From a virus, in IMG/VR virus record IMGVR_UViG_3300021963_000573, positions 1 through 26,138 of that record: a stretch of 26,138 bases of DNA, one strand, 5' to 3'. The position numbers were made by a program, and so were the translations under genes. Shown here one piece after another: positions 13,957 through 21,591 of the stretch. The notes under the pieces were generated by a model. It worked only from the letters and a program-made list of their open reading frames with translations, searched no databases and was not told the origin of the DNA. Position 1 is the stretch's first letter, and each line of letters starts with the position of its first letter.

Positions 13957-13986
13957 TGTTGCAACATATTTGTTTTCTGTCATACT
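13957..13986 (+). promoter_or_regulatory. Promoter with TGTTGCAACA palindrome (possible operator)
   Basis: A perfect 10-base palindrome TGTTGCAACA (13957-13966) contains the TTGCAA -35 candidate (13959-13964); 16 bases later CATACT (13981-13986) gives 4 of 6 to the -10 consensus. The start would lie about 30 bases before the ATG at 14021. A repressor on the palindrome would block the -35. The same TTGCA core is found in the symmetric promoter block at 13073-13104. The minus-strand promoter for the HTH gene should also lie in 13907-13960, which is very A/T-rich, but I cannot pick one. Confidence 0.4.
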
Positions 13987-14020
13987 TCGTTACTCCTATT
14001 ACTTAAACGAAAGAAACGAA

Positions 14021-14404
14021 ATGAAAACGACAACTTTTATAGCCTCAGTAGCCTCTGATCTTTATAACGCTGGCTTCGCTTGTGATGGTCATCCATTCAT
14101 TGCAGAGCAGTTTTATGTGGTCATCGAGAATGCAGCTGGTAAGCGCTTTCGTCATCAAGCCACTTTTAATGGCACTCAGCAAGTTATTTGTGAAGAGACT
14201 GGTGACGCTTGCTTTCCTGATTTACGCGCAGAAGCATCAGCCAAAGCAGATCGTTTAGCCGCCCGTGTTAATGCAGCGCTTGAGGCTGGTAAGTTTATTT
14301 CTCCTACATTTTGGGATGAAGTTGATCCAGCTTATGGCTCTGATGAGTATTTCGATCAAGGCACAGAAGCCAAGCGCTTATTTGCCGAGAAAGCCGCAGC
14401 CTAA
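14021..14404 (+). CDS. Hypothetical 127-residue early protein
   Basis: I do not recognise a named family. The product is soluble and mixed alpha/beta, with IAEQFYVVIENAAGKRFRHQ, an acidic middle (CFPDLRAEASAKADR) and an Ala-rich end. The start at 14021 is chosen because it follows the leader AACGAAAGAAAC, which also precedes the next gene; an in-frame ATG at 13970 would overlap the candidate promoter. It is the first gene of the rightward cluster of small genes, whose position beside the regulator suggests early expression and a role in host takeover, by context only. Confidence 0.7.
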   Translation: MKTTTFIASVASDLYNAGFACDGHPFIAEQFYVVIENAAGKRFRHQATFNGTQQVICEETGDACFPDLRAEASAKADRLAARVNAALEAGKFISPTFWDEVDPAYGSDEYFDQGTEAKRLFAEKAAA

Positions 14405-14414
14405 TTAAACCCAC

Positions 14415-14428
14415 GGGGCTTCGGCCCC
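14415..14428 (+). other. UUCG-tetraloop hairpin between early genes
   Basis: GGGGC-TTCG-GCCCC forms a very stable 5-bp stem with a UUCG tetraloop just after the stop at 14404. Only ATT follows, so intrinsic termination is doubtful. It may protect the 3' end of the upstream message or act as a weak terminator setting the level of the small genes that follow. Confidence 0.5.
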
Positions 14429-14445
14429 ATTAACGAAAGAAACCG

Positions 14446-14541
14446 ATGAAACCGCAAACCGAATCCCTTTTGGACTATTTGACCGCCATTGCCATTGGCG
14501 TTGGCTTGGCCGCACTCTTGGTGGCATGGTGGTCAGCATGA
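14446..14541 (+). CDS. 31-residue single-pass membrane mini-protein
   Basis: The product has a short polar start (MKPQTESLLDY) and then about 18 hydrophobic residues, LTAIAIGVGLAALLVAWW, a good single membrane helix. The ATG follows the same AACGAAAGAAAC leader as the previous gene. The stop overlaps the next ATG as ATGA (14538-14541). Function is unknown; a small inner-membrane protein acting on host envelope or lysis timing is possible but unsupported. Confidence 0.6.
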   Translation: MKPQTESLLDYLTAIAIGVGLAALLVAWWSA

Positions 14542-14807
14542 ACAGAGACGAAATCATTGAGCTGATTGAGGCCAACGGCTTGACCCTGCATGGTGACATT
14601 GAGCACTTTGCAGCCCTTGTCGCTGATCTTGTTTACGCTAAATACCTGGAACAACCCACACCCAACCAGACTGGCGTGATCTCAATAACAATTTCAGAGC
14701 CAGTTGCATACCTTTGTGAGAACGCAGTTGGCCACAAATATTTCCGGTGGAAAAAACCTTCAAGCGTATATAAGCCAATTGCACTTTACACAAAGGATCA
14801 AGCATGA
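14538..14807 (+). CDS. Hypothetical 89-residue phage protein
   Basis: The N-terminus (MNRDEIIELIEANGL ... EHFAALVADLV) is a helical pattern common in small uncharacterised phage proteins, often written MTRDEIIxxAxEAG...ERFAALVA. The second half, SEPVAYLCENAVGHKYFRW to PIALYT, resembles the PVAY...PLYT segment that often follows it. No function is known to me. The ATG at 14538 is chosen over an in-frame upstream ATG at 14526 because it gives an exact ATGA overlap. The stop overlaps the next gene's ATG. Confidence 0.75.
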   Translation: MNRDEIIELIEANGLTLHGDIEHFAALVADLVYAKYLEQPTPNQTGVISITISEPVAYLCENAVGHKYFRWKKPSSVYKPIALYTKDQA

Positions 14808-15079
14808 ACTACGGCCCCACACCCCCATGCCCCAAAGACTTATTCCAGTTTGAATGTGCCGTTGAAGATGTGGACCTTGTCTGCTTCCTGGAATACATCC
14901 CAGAAGAAAAAGGCTCGACAGATTCCCTTGGCTCACCATATGAGCCTGACTTTGAAGAGTGCATGGCCCTTAATAACGCGTACATCGCTGGCAGTAATGT
15001 GGACATTGCCCACTTGCTTTTGCAAGAGTTTGTGGACCATATTGAGGTCTCTGCGCTGAAAAAATACTATGACCGATAA
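14804..15079 (+). CDS. Hypothetical 91-residue acidic phage protein
   Basis: The product is strongly acidic, begins MNYGPTPPCPKDLFQFECAV, and contains LEYIPEEKGSTDSLGSPYEP and a helical end. I have an impression of similar short proteins in environmental phages, with no function assigned. It is coupled to the previous gene by an ATGA overlap and overlaps the next by 11 bases, consistent with one polycistronic message. Confidence 0.7.
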   Translation: MNYGPTPPCPKDLFQFECAVEDVDLVCFLEYIPEEKGSTDSLGSPYEPDFEECMALNNAYIAGSNVDIAHLLLQEFVDHIEVSALKKYYDR

Positions 15080-15251
15080 AGAATTGCCTTTGGCCCTTGA
15101 TGCCTGCCTCGACCTGGTCAAAGACTTACTCCACCCAGAAGTCTTTGGCCATGCCATACCGAATGAGGTTAAAAGCCGTGCATACGTTGTCAGGACCATG
15201 CTGGAGCGCTTGAAAGCCCGAATGGAGACCAGCACATGGCCAGAGGCTTAA
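15069..15251 (+). CDS. Hypothetical 60-residue helical protein
   Basis: The 60-residue product is predicted to be mostly helical (ALDACLDLVKDLLHPEVFGH; KSRAYVVRTMLERLKARMET). No recognised domain. It overlaps the gene before by 11 bases and the one after by 16 bases; such tight packing and a run of small genes in one direction support it being real. Confidence 0.6.
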   Translation: MTDKELPLALDACLDLVKDLLHPEVFGHAIPNEVKSRAYVVRTMLERLKARMETSTWPEA

Positions 15252-15622
15252 AACCCCGTGTAGAGCCTGCCATCGAGGCAGCGCTACAAAAGAAAAGCAA
15301 TCTTTCAGACCTTGACTTGGCCAAGCTGTGTTTCTGTGCCAGGCGCAGTGCTGCGAGGATTCTGTTTGACTTGCACCGCCATGACTTGGTCTACATCTCT
15401 GGCTATACCAGAGTAAGCGCCAATGGCCAGTGGCGGCCACTGTGGTCATGGGGTGATGGGGATGATGCTGAAGCGCCTGGGCCAGTGCCAGGGTCTGAGC
15501 GCATCAAAAAATACAGAGAGAAAATGTCAGCAGATGACAAAGACTTTGGCTTGGCCAGACGTAGACAGAAAAGACGGGTTGTCAAACGCGACCCTCTAGT
15601 GGCCGCGTTTTTTGGGAGTTGA
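15236..15622 (+). CDS. Hypothetical 128-residue protein with winged-helix-like core
   Basis: Residues about 11-60 (VEPAIEAALQKKSNLSDLDL, then AKLCFCARRSAARILFDLHR and HDLVYISGY) read like a winged helix-turn-helix with a following strand pair (ANGQWRPLWSWGDGDD). The C-terminus is very basic (ARRRQKRRVVKRD). DNA binding is inferred. It could regulate or organise phage DNA; no specific family is claimed. It overlaps the previous gene by 16 bases. Confidence 0.7.
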   Translation: MARGLKPRVEPAIEAALQKKSNLSDLDLAKLCFCARRSAARILFDLHRHDLVYISGYTRVSANGQWRPLWSWGDGDDAEAPGPVPGSERIKKYREKMSADDKDFGLARRRQKRRVVKRDPLVAAFFGS

Positions 15623-15623
15623 T

Positions 15624-15854
15624 ATGCCTGTTCAATACTTTTCTAAATTAACTAATGCGCAGCTTGATGTTTACTATTCAAAACATCAGGCTGCAATACC
15701 TTTGCCGTTTTCTGGTATTAAAAACAAAAATTACAAAGTTATTAAAAACCTGAATAGTCCTCATAATCCCCAAGCAGGCCAAGAGGAACAACTGCCGGCA
15801 AACCCTTCGGGCCATATTCCTCAAGATACTTCAAAAATCCCTGATAGCCTTTAG
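15624..15854 (+). CDS. Possible 76-residue protein overlapping a virion gene end
   Basis: An ATG two bases after the previous stop follows GGAG at good spacing and opens MPVQYFSKLTNAQLDVYYSK. The first 40 residues or so look gene-like, but the last 37 codons run antisense to the 3' end of the 797-residue virion gene, a 113-base convergent overlap. A 10-bp imperfect stem (15663-15672 with 15681-15690) lies inside the first half and could be a transcription boundary instead. The family is unknown. Confidence 0.45.
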   Translation: MPVQYFSKLTNAQLDVYYSKHQAAIPLPFSGIKNKNYKVIKNLNSPHNPQAGQEEQLPANPSGHIPQDTSKIPDSL

Positions 15855-18135
15855 TCCCAATGATGTCTCGCATTTTCATTACGTCAGCTCTTGGAGTCAT
15901 ATTGTTTTGCTCTAAAAACTGCTGCATAAATTGAGTTTGCTGTGCGTTAACTTGTGGGACACCGGCTGTATCTAAACGCTGTGCAAAATTTTGAATGTCT
16001 GGTCGTGTTAGTTGGCCTTGTAAATACTGCGCTACTTGGCCACTTCCCTCTGCACCCCATGGTGGCATTTGAAGATTTGATTCAAATCTTCCAGCAATCA
16101 ATTGGCCATCTTGAATATTTGCTTTTGCATTTTTAACAGCTTCTTGAATTGCTTTGCCGTTCATAGAGTTGTCAAATTTTCCAGCGTGTAAAGCACCACC
16201 TACATCAACAACATCTAAACCTTGCGCTTCTAATGCCGCTTTTGCCTGTGCCATTTGTCTAGGCAATTGACTTGCATCTTGAGCGCCAGACAACATTGGC
16301 TGAAATCTTATTCCAGTTTTTTCTACTGTTTTCATACTCGAGTTGGCTGGCGTAAATTTGTTCCAGCCAACACCTTCTTGCAAATCCATTACAGCGCGCA
16401 CAGCAGAAGTTGCGTCAAGTAAACTGCGCCCAGGCTGGTCCAACATGGGGCCACCGCGGGCAAGTTTCCCTGTCGATGTTTCTAATGTTGATCCAACAAG
16501 GCCAACTAATGGCTGGGCCACAAATGCTGGGTTTCTTTCAACAACACCAGCAGTATTAAGATATTCACCCATGACTGGCTTAACTGGCAATTGGTATACT
16601 TGCAATGCGCCAATGTAAGGGTCACGATTACCCATTGGGGCTTGCATTCCCTGCGAATAAGCAGCTCGAACACCTTCTTCAGCAGTGTTAATTCCTGGCA
16701 TAACATTTTGACCAGGAATAAATTCATAGGTCTGTGAAGCAATTTGGCGCTGCATTGCATCGTCAATGCCGGCCCTAGCTCTTGCTCGAATAGATTCGTC
16801 AGATTCTTTTCCAATGTCTTTTAAAGATGGTTTTTTTGGCTTTTGGCCTTTTCCAGTTTGTTCCCACCTTGCTAATTGTTTTTCATATTTTTCAGATGAT
16901 TTTCTAAATCTATTAATTTCAGCATCTCTGGCAGCCTTGTATGAAATTTCTCGTTCAGCACCCCATGTGGCTGCTTGCGCAGCTCTTGGATCAAAAATAA
17001 ATTCTGCTGATGTGTTTGGCACATCTAACTGCCCAGCAAGTCTTTTTTGTTCTGCTCTGTTTGCAAGCAATAAATTCTCACCAGTTAAAAATCCATGCTC
17101 TTGTGGAGTAAAACCTCGACTAAATGTTTTGCCACCTGGGTCGCTGTAACCCATTACACGGCCATGCCAAATGTCGCTGGCTGTTTTGTACAAGTCAGTG
17201 GATGGAATAGTCGGGTCTTTTGCGTCAGCGTAAGGGCCAGTCTTTTTGCCCAGCTTAATTGCTTCGGGATTAAATACATACATCCCAGTGGCCGGATCGA
17301 TGTCATATGCTTTGGCTACATTTCTAGCCTGTGATCCAGTCCTTGGAATAATTTGTTGGCCACCAACGACCTGGGCATTGTGTTGACGAATAAAAGAATT
17401 CATCTCAGTTGGTGGTGTAGCTTGTGGGCTGTAAGCAGACCCACCACGCGAAAATAAAGATGCCATTTGTCCTTGCGGAGGCATTCCCGCGGTCATGTTG
17501 GTGGGGTTGTATCCAGAAGCGCTCTCGGCTGCCTGTCTGGCCCTGTCATACCAAGACGCATTAAATGCACCGGCTTCAACTTTTTTATCTGCCCTTTGGC
17601 GCATATTTGATAAAGCACCAGGACTGTCCACAGTTAACCCGACAGGCCCAGTTGATCTTGGCCCACCAATGTACTGACCTGATGGGTCTTGTTTTAAATG
17701 AGCGCCCTTTTGGGCCAGCTTCATTGCTTCGTTGTAATCTGTGACGTTGTCAAATACTGTGGCAACAGAACCTTTTTTGACATTTCTTGCAGATGCCTTA
17801 GATGCATTTTGAGCAGCAGTTACTGGTTGAATGCTCGCACCTACTGGCAGGCCCTTAGTGAATGGAGCCAAGACTGGTGCAAGTTGTGCAGCAAGACCTA
17901 ATCCATACGCTGGATTTGCAACATCCATAATTTGCTGATACTCAGGATGAAGAACACTGAATCCCATTTCATCAGGACGCGCTCCAAGTAATCCCTGCAT
18001 GGCAGCATAGGTTCTTGGATCAGGCAATGTATTGACATCACGCTTTGCAGCTAATGCCCTTCCTTTAGCCGTCTGACGTTTTAAATTTGGATTGCCAAAA
18101 AATGCGTCTAGTTCGTCATCTAATAAGCCTGCCAT
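15742..18135 (-). CDS. Large virion-associated protein (candidate internal/ejection protein), 797 aa
   Basis: I do not recognise a defined enzyme domain. The protein is polar, Gln/Ala/Gly-rich, with a hydrophobic stretch near residues 73-93 (PAYGLGLAAQLAPVLAPFTK) and a charged helical part near 405-460 (RFRKSSEKYEKQLARWEQTG, KDIGKESDESIRARARAGID). It follows other large low-complexity proteins in the tail block, where podoviruses encode ejected internal proteins such as P22 gp7/16/20 or T7 gp14-16. That role is inferred from place and composition. AAGGGG precedes the ATG. Its sequence is more A/T-rich than the replication genes. Its 3' end is convergent with the plus-strand cluster. Confidence 0.65.
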   Translation of the reverse strand: MAGLLDDELDAFFGNPNLKRQTAKGRALAAKRDVNTLPDPRTYAAMQGLLGARPDEMGFSVLHPEYQQIMDVANPAYGLGLAAQLAPVLAPFTKGLPVGASIQPVTAAQNASKASARNVKKGSVATVFDNVTDYNEAMKLAQKGAHLKQDPSGQYIGGPRSTGPVGLTVDSPGALSNMRQRADKKVEAGAFNASWYDRARQAAESASGYNPTNMTAGMPPQGQMASLFSRGGSAYSPQATPPTEMNSFIRQHNAQVVGGQQIIPRTGSQARNVAKAYDIDPATGMYVFNPEAIKLGKKTGPYADAKDPTIPSTDLYKTASDIWHGRVMGYSDPGGKTFSRGFTPQEHGFLTGENLLLANRAEQKRLAGQLDVPNTSAEFIFDPRAAQAATWGAEREISYKAARDAEINRFRKSSEKYEKQLARWEQTGKGQKPKKPSLKDIGKESDESIRARARAGIDDAMQRQIASQTYEFIPGQNVMPGINTAEEGVRAAYSQGMQAPMGNRDPYIGALQVYQLPVKPVMGEYLNTAGVVERNPAFVAQPLVGLVGSTLETSTGKLARGGPMLDQPGRSLLDATSAVRAVMDLQEGVGWNKFTPANSSMKTVEKTGIRFQPMLSGAQDASQLPRQMAQAKAALEAQGLDVVDVGGALHAGKFDNSMNGKAIQEAVKNAKANIQDGQLIAGRFESNLQMPPWGAEGSGQVAQYLQGQLTRPDIQNFAQRLDTAGVPQVNAQQTQFMQQFLEQNNMTPRADVMKMRDIIGTKGYQGFLKYLEEYGPKGLPAVVPLGLLGDYEDYSGF

Positions 18136-18144
18136 GATTACCCC

Positions 18145-20187
18145 TTATTGGCCCAATAAACCAGGTCTTGGCATTGTCTCGCCAATGTAACTTGCACCAT
18201 AAGGCACAGTCTTACTAAGCATTCTCGCGCCAGCTGCCACGGCCTGCTGCAATCTGGCCATGCCACTCTCATCACGCAATGCTTTGCGCACAATCTCTGG
18301 GTCTTGTGAAATCAGAATCTGAGCCACTCGTTCGCGGTCTTTCTCCGACATTGCTTTGTTGGACTCGCCTAGCATCTTGTTGACAATTCTGAGTCCAGCC
18401 ATGGGGTTGCCACTGACAGCATTGGCCACCTCATCAGCAGTAATGGTCGAGCCAATTTTTGCAGCCTGCATTACTGATGATGCTGTGTCAGACCCACCAA
18501 GAACCCTATTTTTAGCAACTTGTGACTGGGCCGCTGTGCCAATACGGGTCAAGATGCCATCAAGCTCATCACTAGGATAAATGGTGCGCAAGATAGCGCC
18601 TTCTTTTGTTTCTGGATTATTAAAAACACCCATCATGCTTTTGGCGCGACCAGTCCCCATCTTGGATCGTATAGCATCCATAGCGCCAGCCCTAAATGCA
18701 TTGGCAGCGCCAGGGTTATCAACCATTTTTTCCATCATTATTTGGACTTCGTCTGCACTCTTGTTAAAGATGGTACGGCCTTCTTCAAATGCAGTTTTAG
18801 CAGTTCTAAGTTGTGAGGCTTCAGCACGGGTTGCAGCCAGCTTGGGTGAAGACGCATCAATTGCTGCTCTTAAATCAGACTCAACGGGTTTTAAGGCCAT
18901 TCCAACTTCAGGCTTGCCGCCTGTATAGGCTGAATCAATTGAAGTCTTGATGCCTCGTCTAATAATCTCAGCATCTTTAAGATTTGGCGTTCTAGAAAAT
19001 AAAATATTTCCATCTTTATCAAAAGAGAAAAATGGCTTTTTGCCTGTAGCAGCTGTGTAGATCGTATTGATATCATTAGCCGCCCCTGGCGATCTTTGCA
19101 GTGCATCTTTAAGACTGACCAATAAATCTTCGCCAATGATGCCGCCAGTTTTCCATACGTCTTCATAGGCTTTGTTTTCTAACGCTTGGGCCTCATCCTT
19201 GGTTGCTCTGTAAAAACGCAAAACATTTTCATTGTTTGGTCGTGGTCCAACAAAATTGGGGTTAAGGCCGCTGACCAGCTTCTGCTGCATATCTGTCAAG
19301 GCTTCTTTGCGCAATGTGTCTGGGCGTGTAGACAAAGCGTTTTGAATTGTTGTTGATGCCTTACCGCCTTGGGTGTACATAGCACGCACAGCTTGCAGTA
19401 GTGTTTGGTTTTCGGCCAAAATTTCACCACGGGCAATGCGCTCCACAAGCTCGTCTGTAGTCAGACCAGTCTGTTCAGCCAGACGCTGAATCTCAGCCTC
19501 TGCTGCCTTACCACCACGGCCACCGGACAAGCGCCTGGCAGTGTCTAGGACCATGTCTGTGAGCTTACCAGCGCCCATGAATGCAGCCTGCACCACTGGG
19601 GCAATAGATGCACCCATCATCGTGGAGCCTGGCACTCTGGCAGCACGGGCCGCAAAGTCTCCCTCGCCAGTCATAAATCCGGTGATGCCACCTTGAGCGC
19701 CACCAAGCGCTGATGTGCCGGCCAATGCCCTGACCAATGGAGCAACACTTGCCGCCACTCTTGGGCCAGTCAATGGCGCTGCCGTGCCACCAGTGGCCGC
19801 AGTGATTGCAGCCGCTGATCCAATACCGCCCAGTGCCTCATAGCCCAATGCCTCATAAGGTGACTGGGCCTGATAAGCCTTCAACTTGCCTTGAATTTCT
19901 GAAAGCACTTTGCCGTAGTCTTCACCAGTGACAGAGGCGCGCAAACGCGCTTCCATTTCGTCAGCAGAGCCAAGGGTCACGCCCTGCAAAGTAGAGCGTA
20001 TGCGTTGAGTTGGAGCTTCTGGCAGTGGTTGGGACAATGCTGGCGCTGGCGCAGGGCGATCAATATCCAGACTCTGGGACAAAATGCCTTTAAGAATTTG
20101 CAGTTTTTCAGTAGATAAGCCAGAGACATCTCCAGCTTTAATCTTTAACAACTCTTCGGTTGTGAAACCTTCTAGTCCAGTGGTCAT
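18145..20187 (-). CDS. Candidate DNA-ejection/internal virion protein, 680 aa
   Basis: The N-terminus has an Ala/Pro-rich linker, then two or three hydrophobic Gly/Ala helices near 115-205 (EALGGIGSAAAITAATGGTA, VAASVAPLVRALAG, ALGGAQGGITGFMTG), followed by about 450 polar helical residues containing LTTDELVERIARGEILAENQ. Glycine-rich hydrophobic helices followed by long helical regions are typical of phage ejection proteins that insert in the host envelope to make a DNA channel. This is inference from pattern. GGAG stands 7 bases before the ATG, which overlaps the previous gene's stop as ATGA. Confidence 0.65.
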   Translation of the reverse strand: MTTGLEGFTTEELLKIKAGDVSGLSTEKLQILKGILSQSLDIDRPAPAPALSQPLPEAPTQRIRSTLQGVTLGSADEMEARLRASVTGEDYGKVLSEIQGKLKAYQAQSPYEALGYEALGGIGSAAAITAATGGTAAPLTGPRVAASVAPLVRALAGTSALGGAQGGITGFMTGEGDFAARAARVPGSTMMGASIAPVVQAAFMGAGKLTDMVLDTARRLSGGRGGKAAEAEIQRLAEQTGLTTDELVERIARGEILAENQTLLQAVRAMYTQGGKASTTIQNALSTRPDTLRKEALTDMQQKLVSGLNPNFVGPRPNNENVLRFYRATKDEAQALENKAYEDVWKTGGIIGEDLLVSLKDALQRSPGAANDINTIYTAATGKKPFFSFDKDGNILFSRTPNLKDAEIIRRGIKTSIDSAYTGGKPEVGMALKPVESDLRAAIDASSPKLAATRAEASQLRTAKTAFEEGRTIFNKSADEVQIMMEKMVDNPGAANAFRAGAMDAIRSKMGTGRAKSMMGVFNNPETKEGAILRTIYPSDELDGILTRIGTAAQSQVAKNRVLGGSDTASSVMQAAKIGSTITADEVANAVSGNPMAGLRIVNKMLGESNKAMSEKDRERVAQILISQDPEIVRKALRDESGMARLQQAVAAGARMLSKTVPYGASYIGETMPRPGLLGQ

Positions 20188-21581
20188 TTTTTGACTCCAG
20201 AATTTATTTGAAGTTGTTGGTCAATTGCATTTAACAATGGATTGCCACCACCGCCACCGCCACTGCTGTAAGGCGTGACTTTATACATAGGTGCAAACTG
20301 TGAAAAGCCTGGCAAATTACTTGCACGTTGCAAATAATCTTCTTGCGTGGCCAGGCGATATTTAGCAACACGTTGAGCCGTTGACAGTGCCTGCTTAATT
20401 TCAGCAGCGGTTAATGTTTGATCACCAGCAGCTGCGCGTCTGAGAATTCCGCGCTCACCTTCAGTCAATGAACCTTGGCCACGCATTTGCCCTGCTTCAT
20501 CAAGTTCTCGTTGTGCAAGTCCTTGGACTACAATTCTAGTGTTTGCAAGTTGTTCATTTGCGTCAGCACCAGCAACACCTAATTGTTGACCAATTCGCAA
20601 CATTGATGTTCTGTAGTCTGCGCCTGGTCCGACAATAGCCTTATCAAGTGCAGGCAACATTAGTTCAATATTTCTTAATGTCTCATTTGCAGACCTTGCG
20701 CCCATGGTCAATTCATTGAGTGTTTTTGATACATCACCACCAACACCAGCCAAGAATTGCTGGTTGCCAGGCATTTTCACTTCGACTTGTGTTTTTGGCG
20801 CAATCTGTGAACGATATTCACCAATTGCTTTAATGCCTCGTGGTCCAGTTCCAGCCAGATTCTCCCCGCTTATATATTCAACTGTGCGTAAATCTTGAGA
20901 TGGTGCTTCGTATGGTTTAGCGCCTGTATATTCTTTTGATTGACCAAGTTTATTGAATTGCATCATTTTCACTTGGCCATTAACCATCATTGGCTCTGGC
21001 TTGCCAAATTCAGCTTGAGCTGCTGCTGCTTTTAAAACTTCTGGCATTCCTTCTTTTCTTGGCATTCCACCAATTAAAGTGCGTTGTATAGGATTTAAAA
21101 ATGCTAATGGGTCTGTGGAAACAGCTGATGGAACAGGCATTTGTTCTGCTAATTGAGCGCGTGCCATTGTTGGTCCAACTGGCCCAGCAGCAGAAACTGG
21201 AGCTGCCAAAGCCGCTTGAGTTGGTGTCAATGGAGGTGGTTGTCCCTCTCCTTTTAAGTATTTTTGCCAAGCCTCATTGCCAGCAGCTTCGCGTTGCATT
21301 TCTTTAATTTTTTCACCAAGCATTAACTGATTAAAAGCATTAGTTGTGCCTTTTTCATAAGCACCTTGGCCGGCTTCAAGTGCTGATCCAAGCGCTTGGC
21401 CAAGACCAATGCGTTGTGGGCCACGGCCACTTGCTTTAAGTAATTGAGCTGCTGCCGACAATGTCGATTGCAAACCCAATTGCTCTCGCTGTTTGGCGCT
21501 CAATAGTTTCTCAAGCTCACTGCCTGATTCACCACCACCAAACATATTGCCCAAGAGACCTTGGAAATTAAATTCAGCCAT
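20184..21581 (-). CDS. Candidate internal/ejection virion protein, 465 aa
   Basis: The product begins MAEFNFQGLLGNMFGGG and has Gln/Leu-rich helices (KQREQLGLQSTLSAAAQLLK), the segment GLGQALGSALEAGQGAYEKG common in phage internal proteins, a Pro/Ala-rich linker near 115-150, a helical C-terminal half with RGILRRAAAGDQTLTAAEIK, and a Gly run near the end. No enzymatic motif is seen. AAGGA before the ATG and ATGA coupling with the 680-residue gene suggest both are made in matched amounts. Confidence 0.65.
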   Translation of the reverse strand: MAEFNFQGLLGNMFGGGESGSELEKLLSAKQREQLGLQSTLSAAAQLLKASGRGPQRIGLGQALGSALEAGQGAYEKGTTNAFNQLMLGEKIKEMQREAAGNEAWQKYLKGEGQPPPLTPTQAALAAPVSAAGPVGPTMARAQLAEQMPVPSAVSTDPLAFLNPIQRTLIGGMPRKEGMPEVLKAAAAQAEFGKPEPMMVNGQVKMMQFNKLGQSKEYTGAKPYEAPSQDLRTVEYISGENLAGTGPRGIKAIGEYRSQIAPKTQVEVKMPGNQQFLAGVGGDVSKTLNELTMGARSANETLRNIELMLPALDKAIVGPGADYRTSMLRIGQQLGVAGADANEQLANTRIVVQGLAQRELDEAGQMRGQGSLTEGERGILRRAAAGDQTLTAAEIKQALSTAQRVAKYRLATQEDYLQRASNLPGFSQFAPMYKVTPYSSGGGGGGNPLLNAIDQQLQINSGVKK

Positions 21582-21591
21582 TTTGTCTTCC

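Noticed and set aside
13970-14020. Earlier start for the 127-residue early gene
   Set aside because: The added residues (MFSVILRYSYYLNERNE) would lie over the candidate promoter, and the leader shared with the next gene sits directly before the 14021 ATG.
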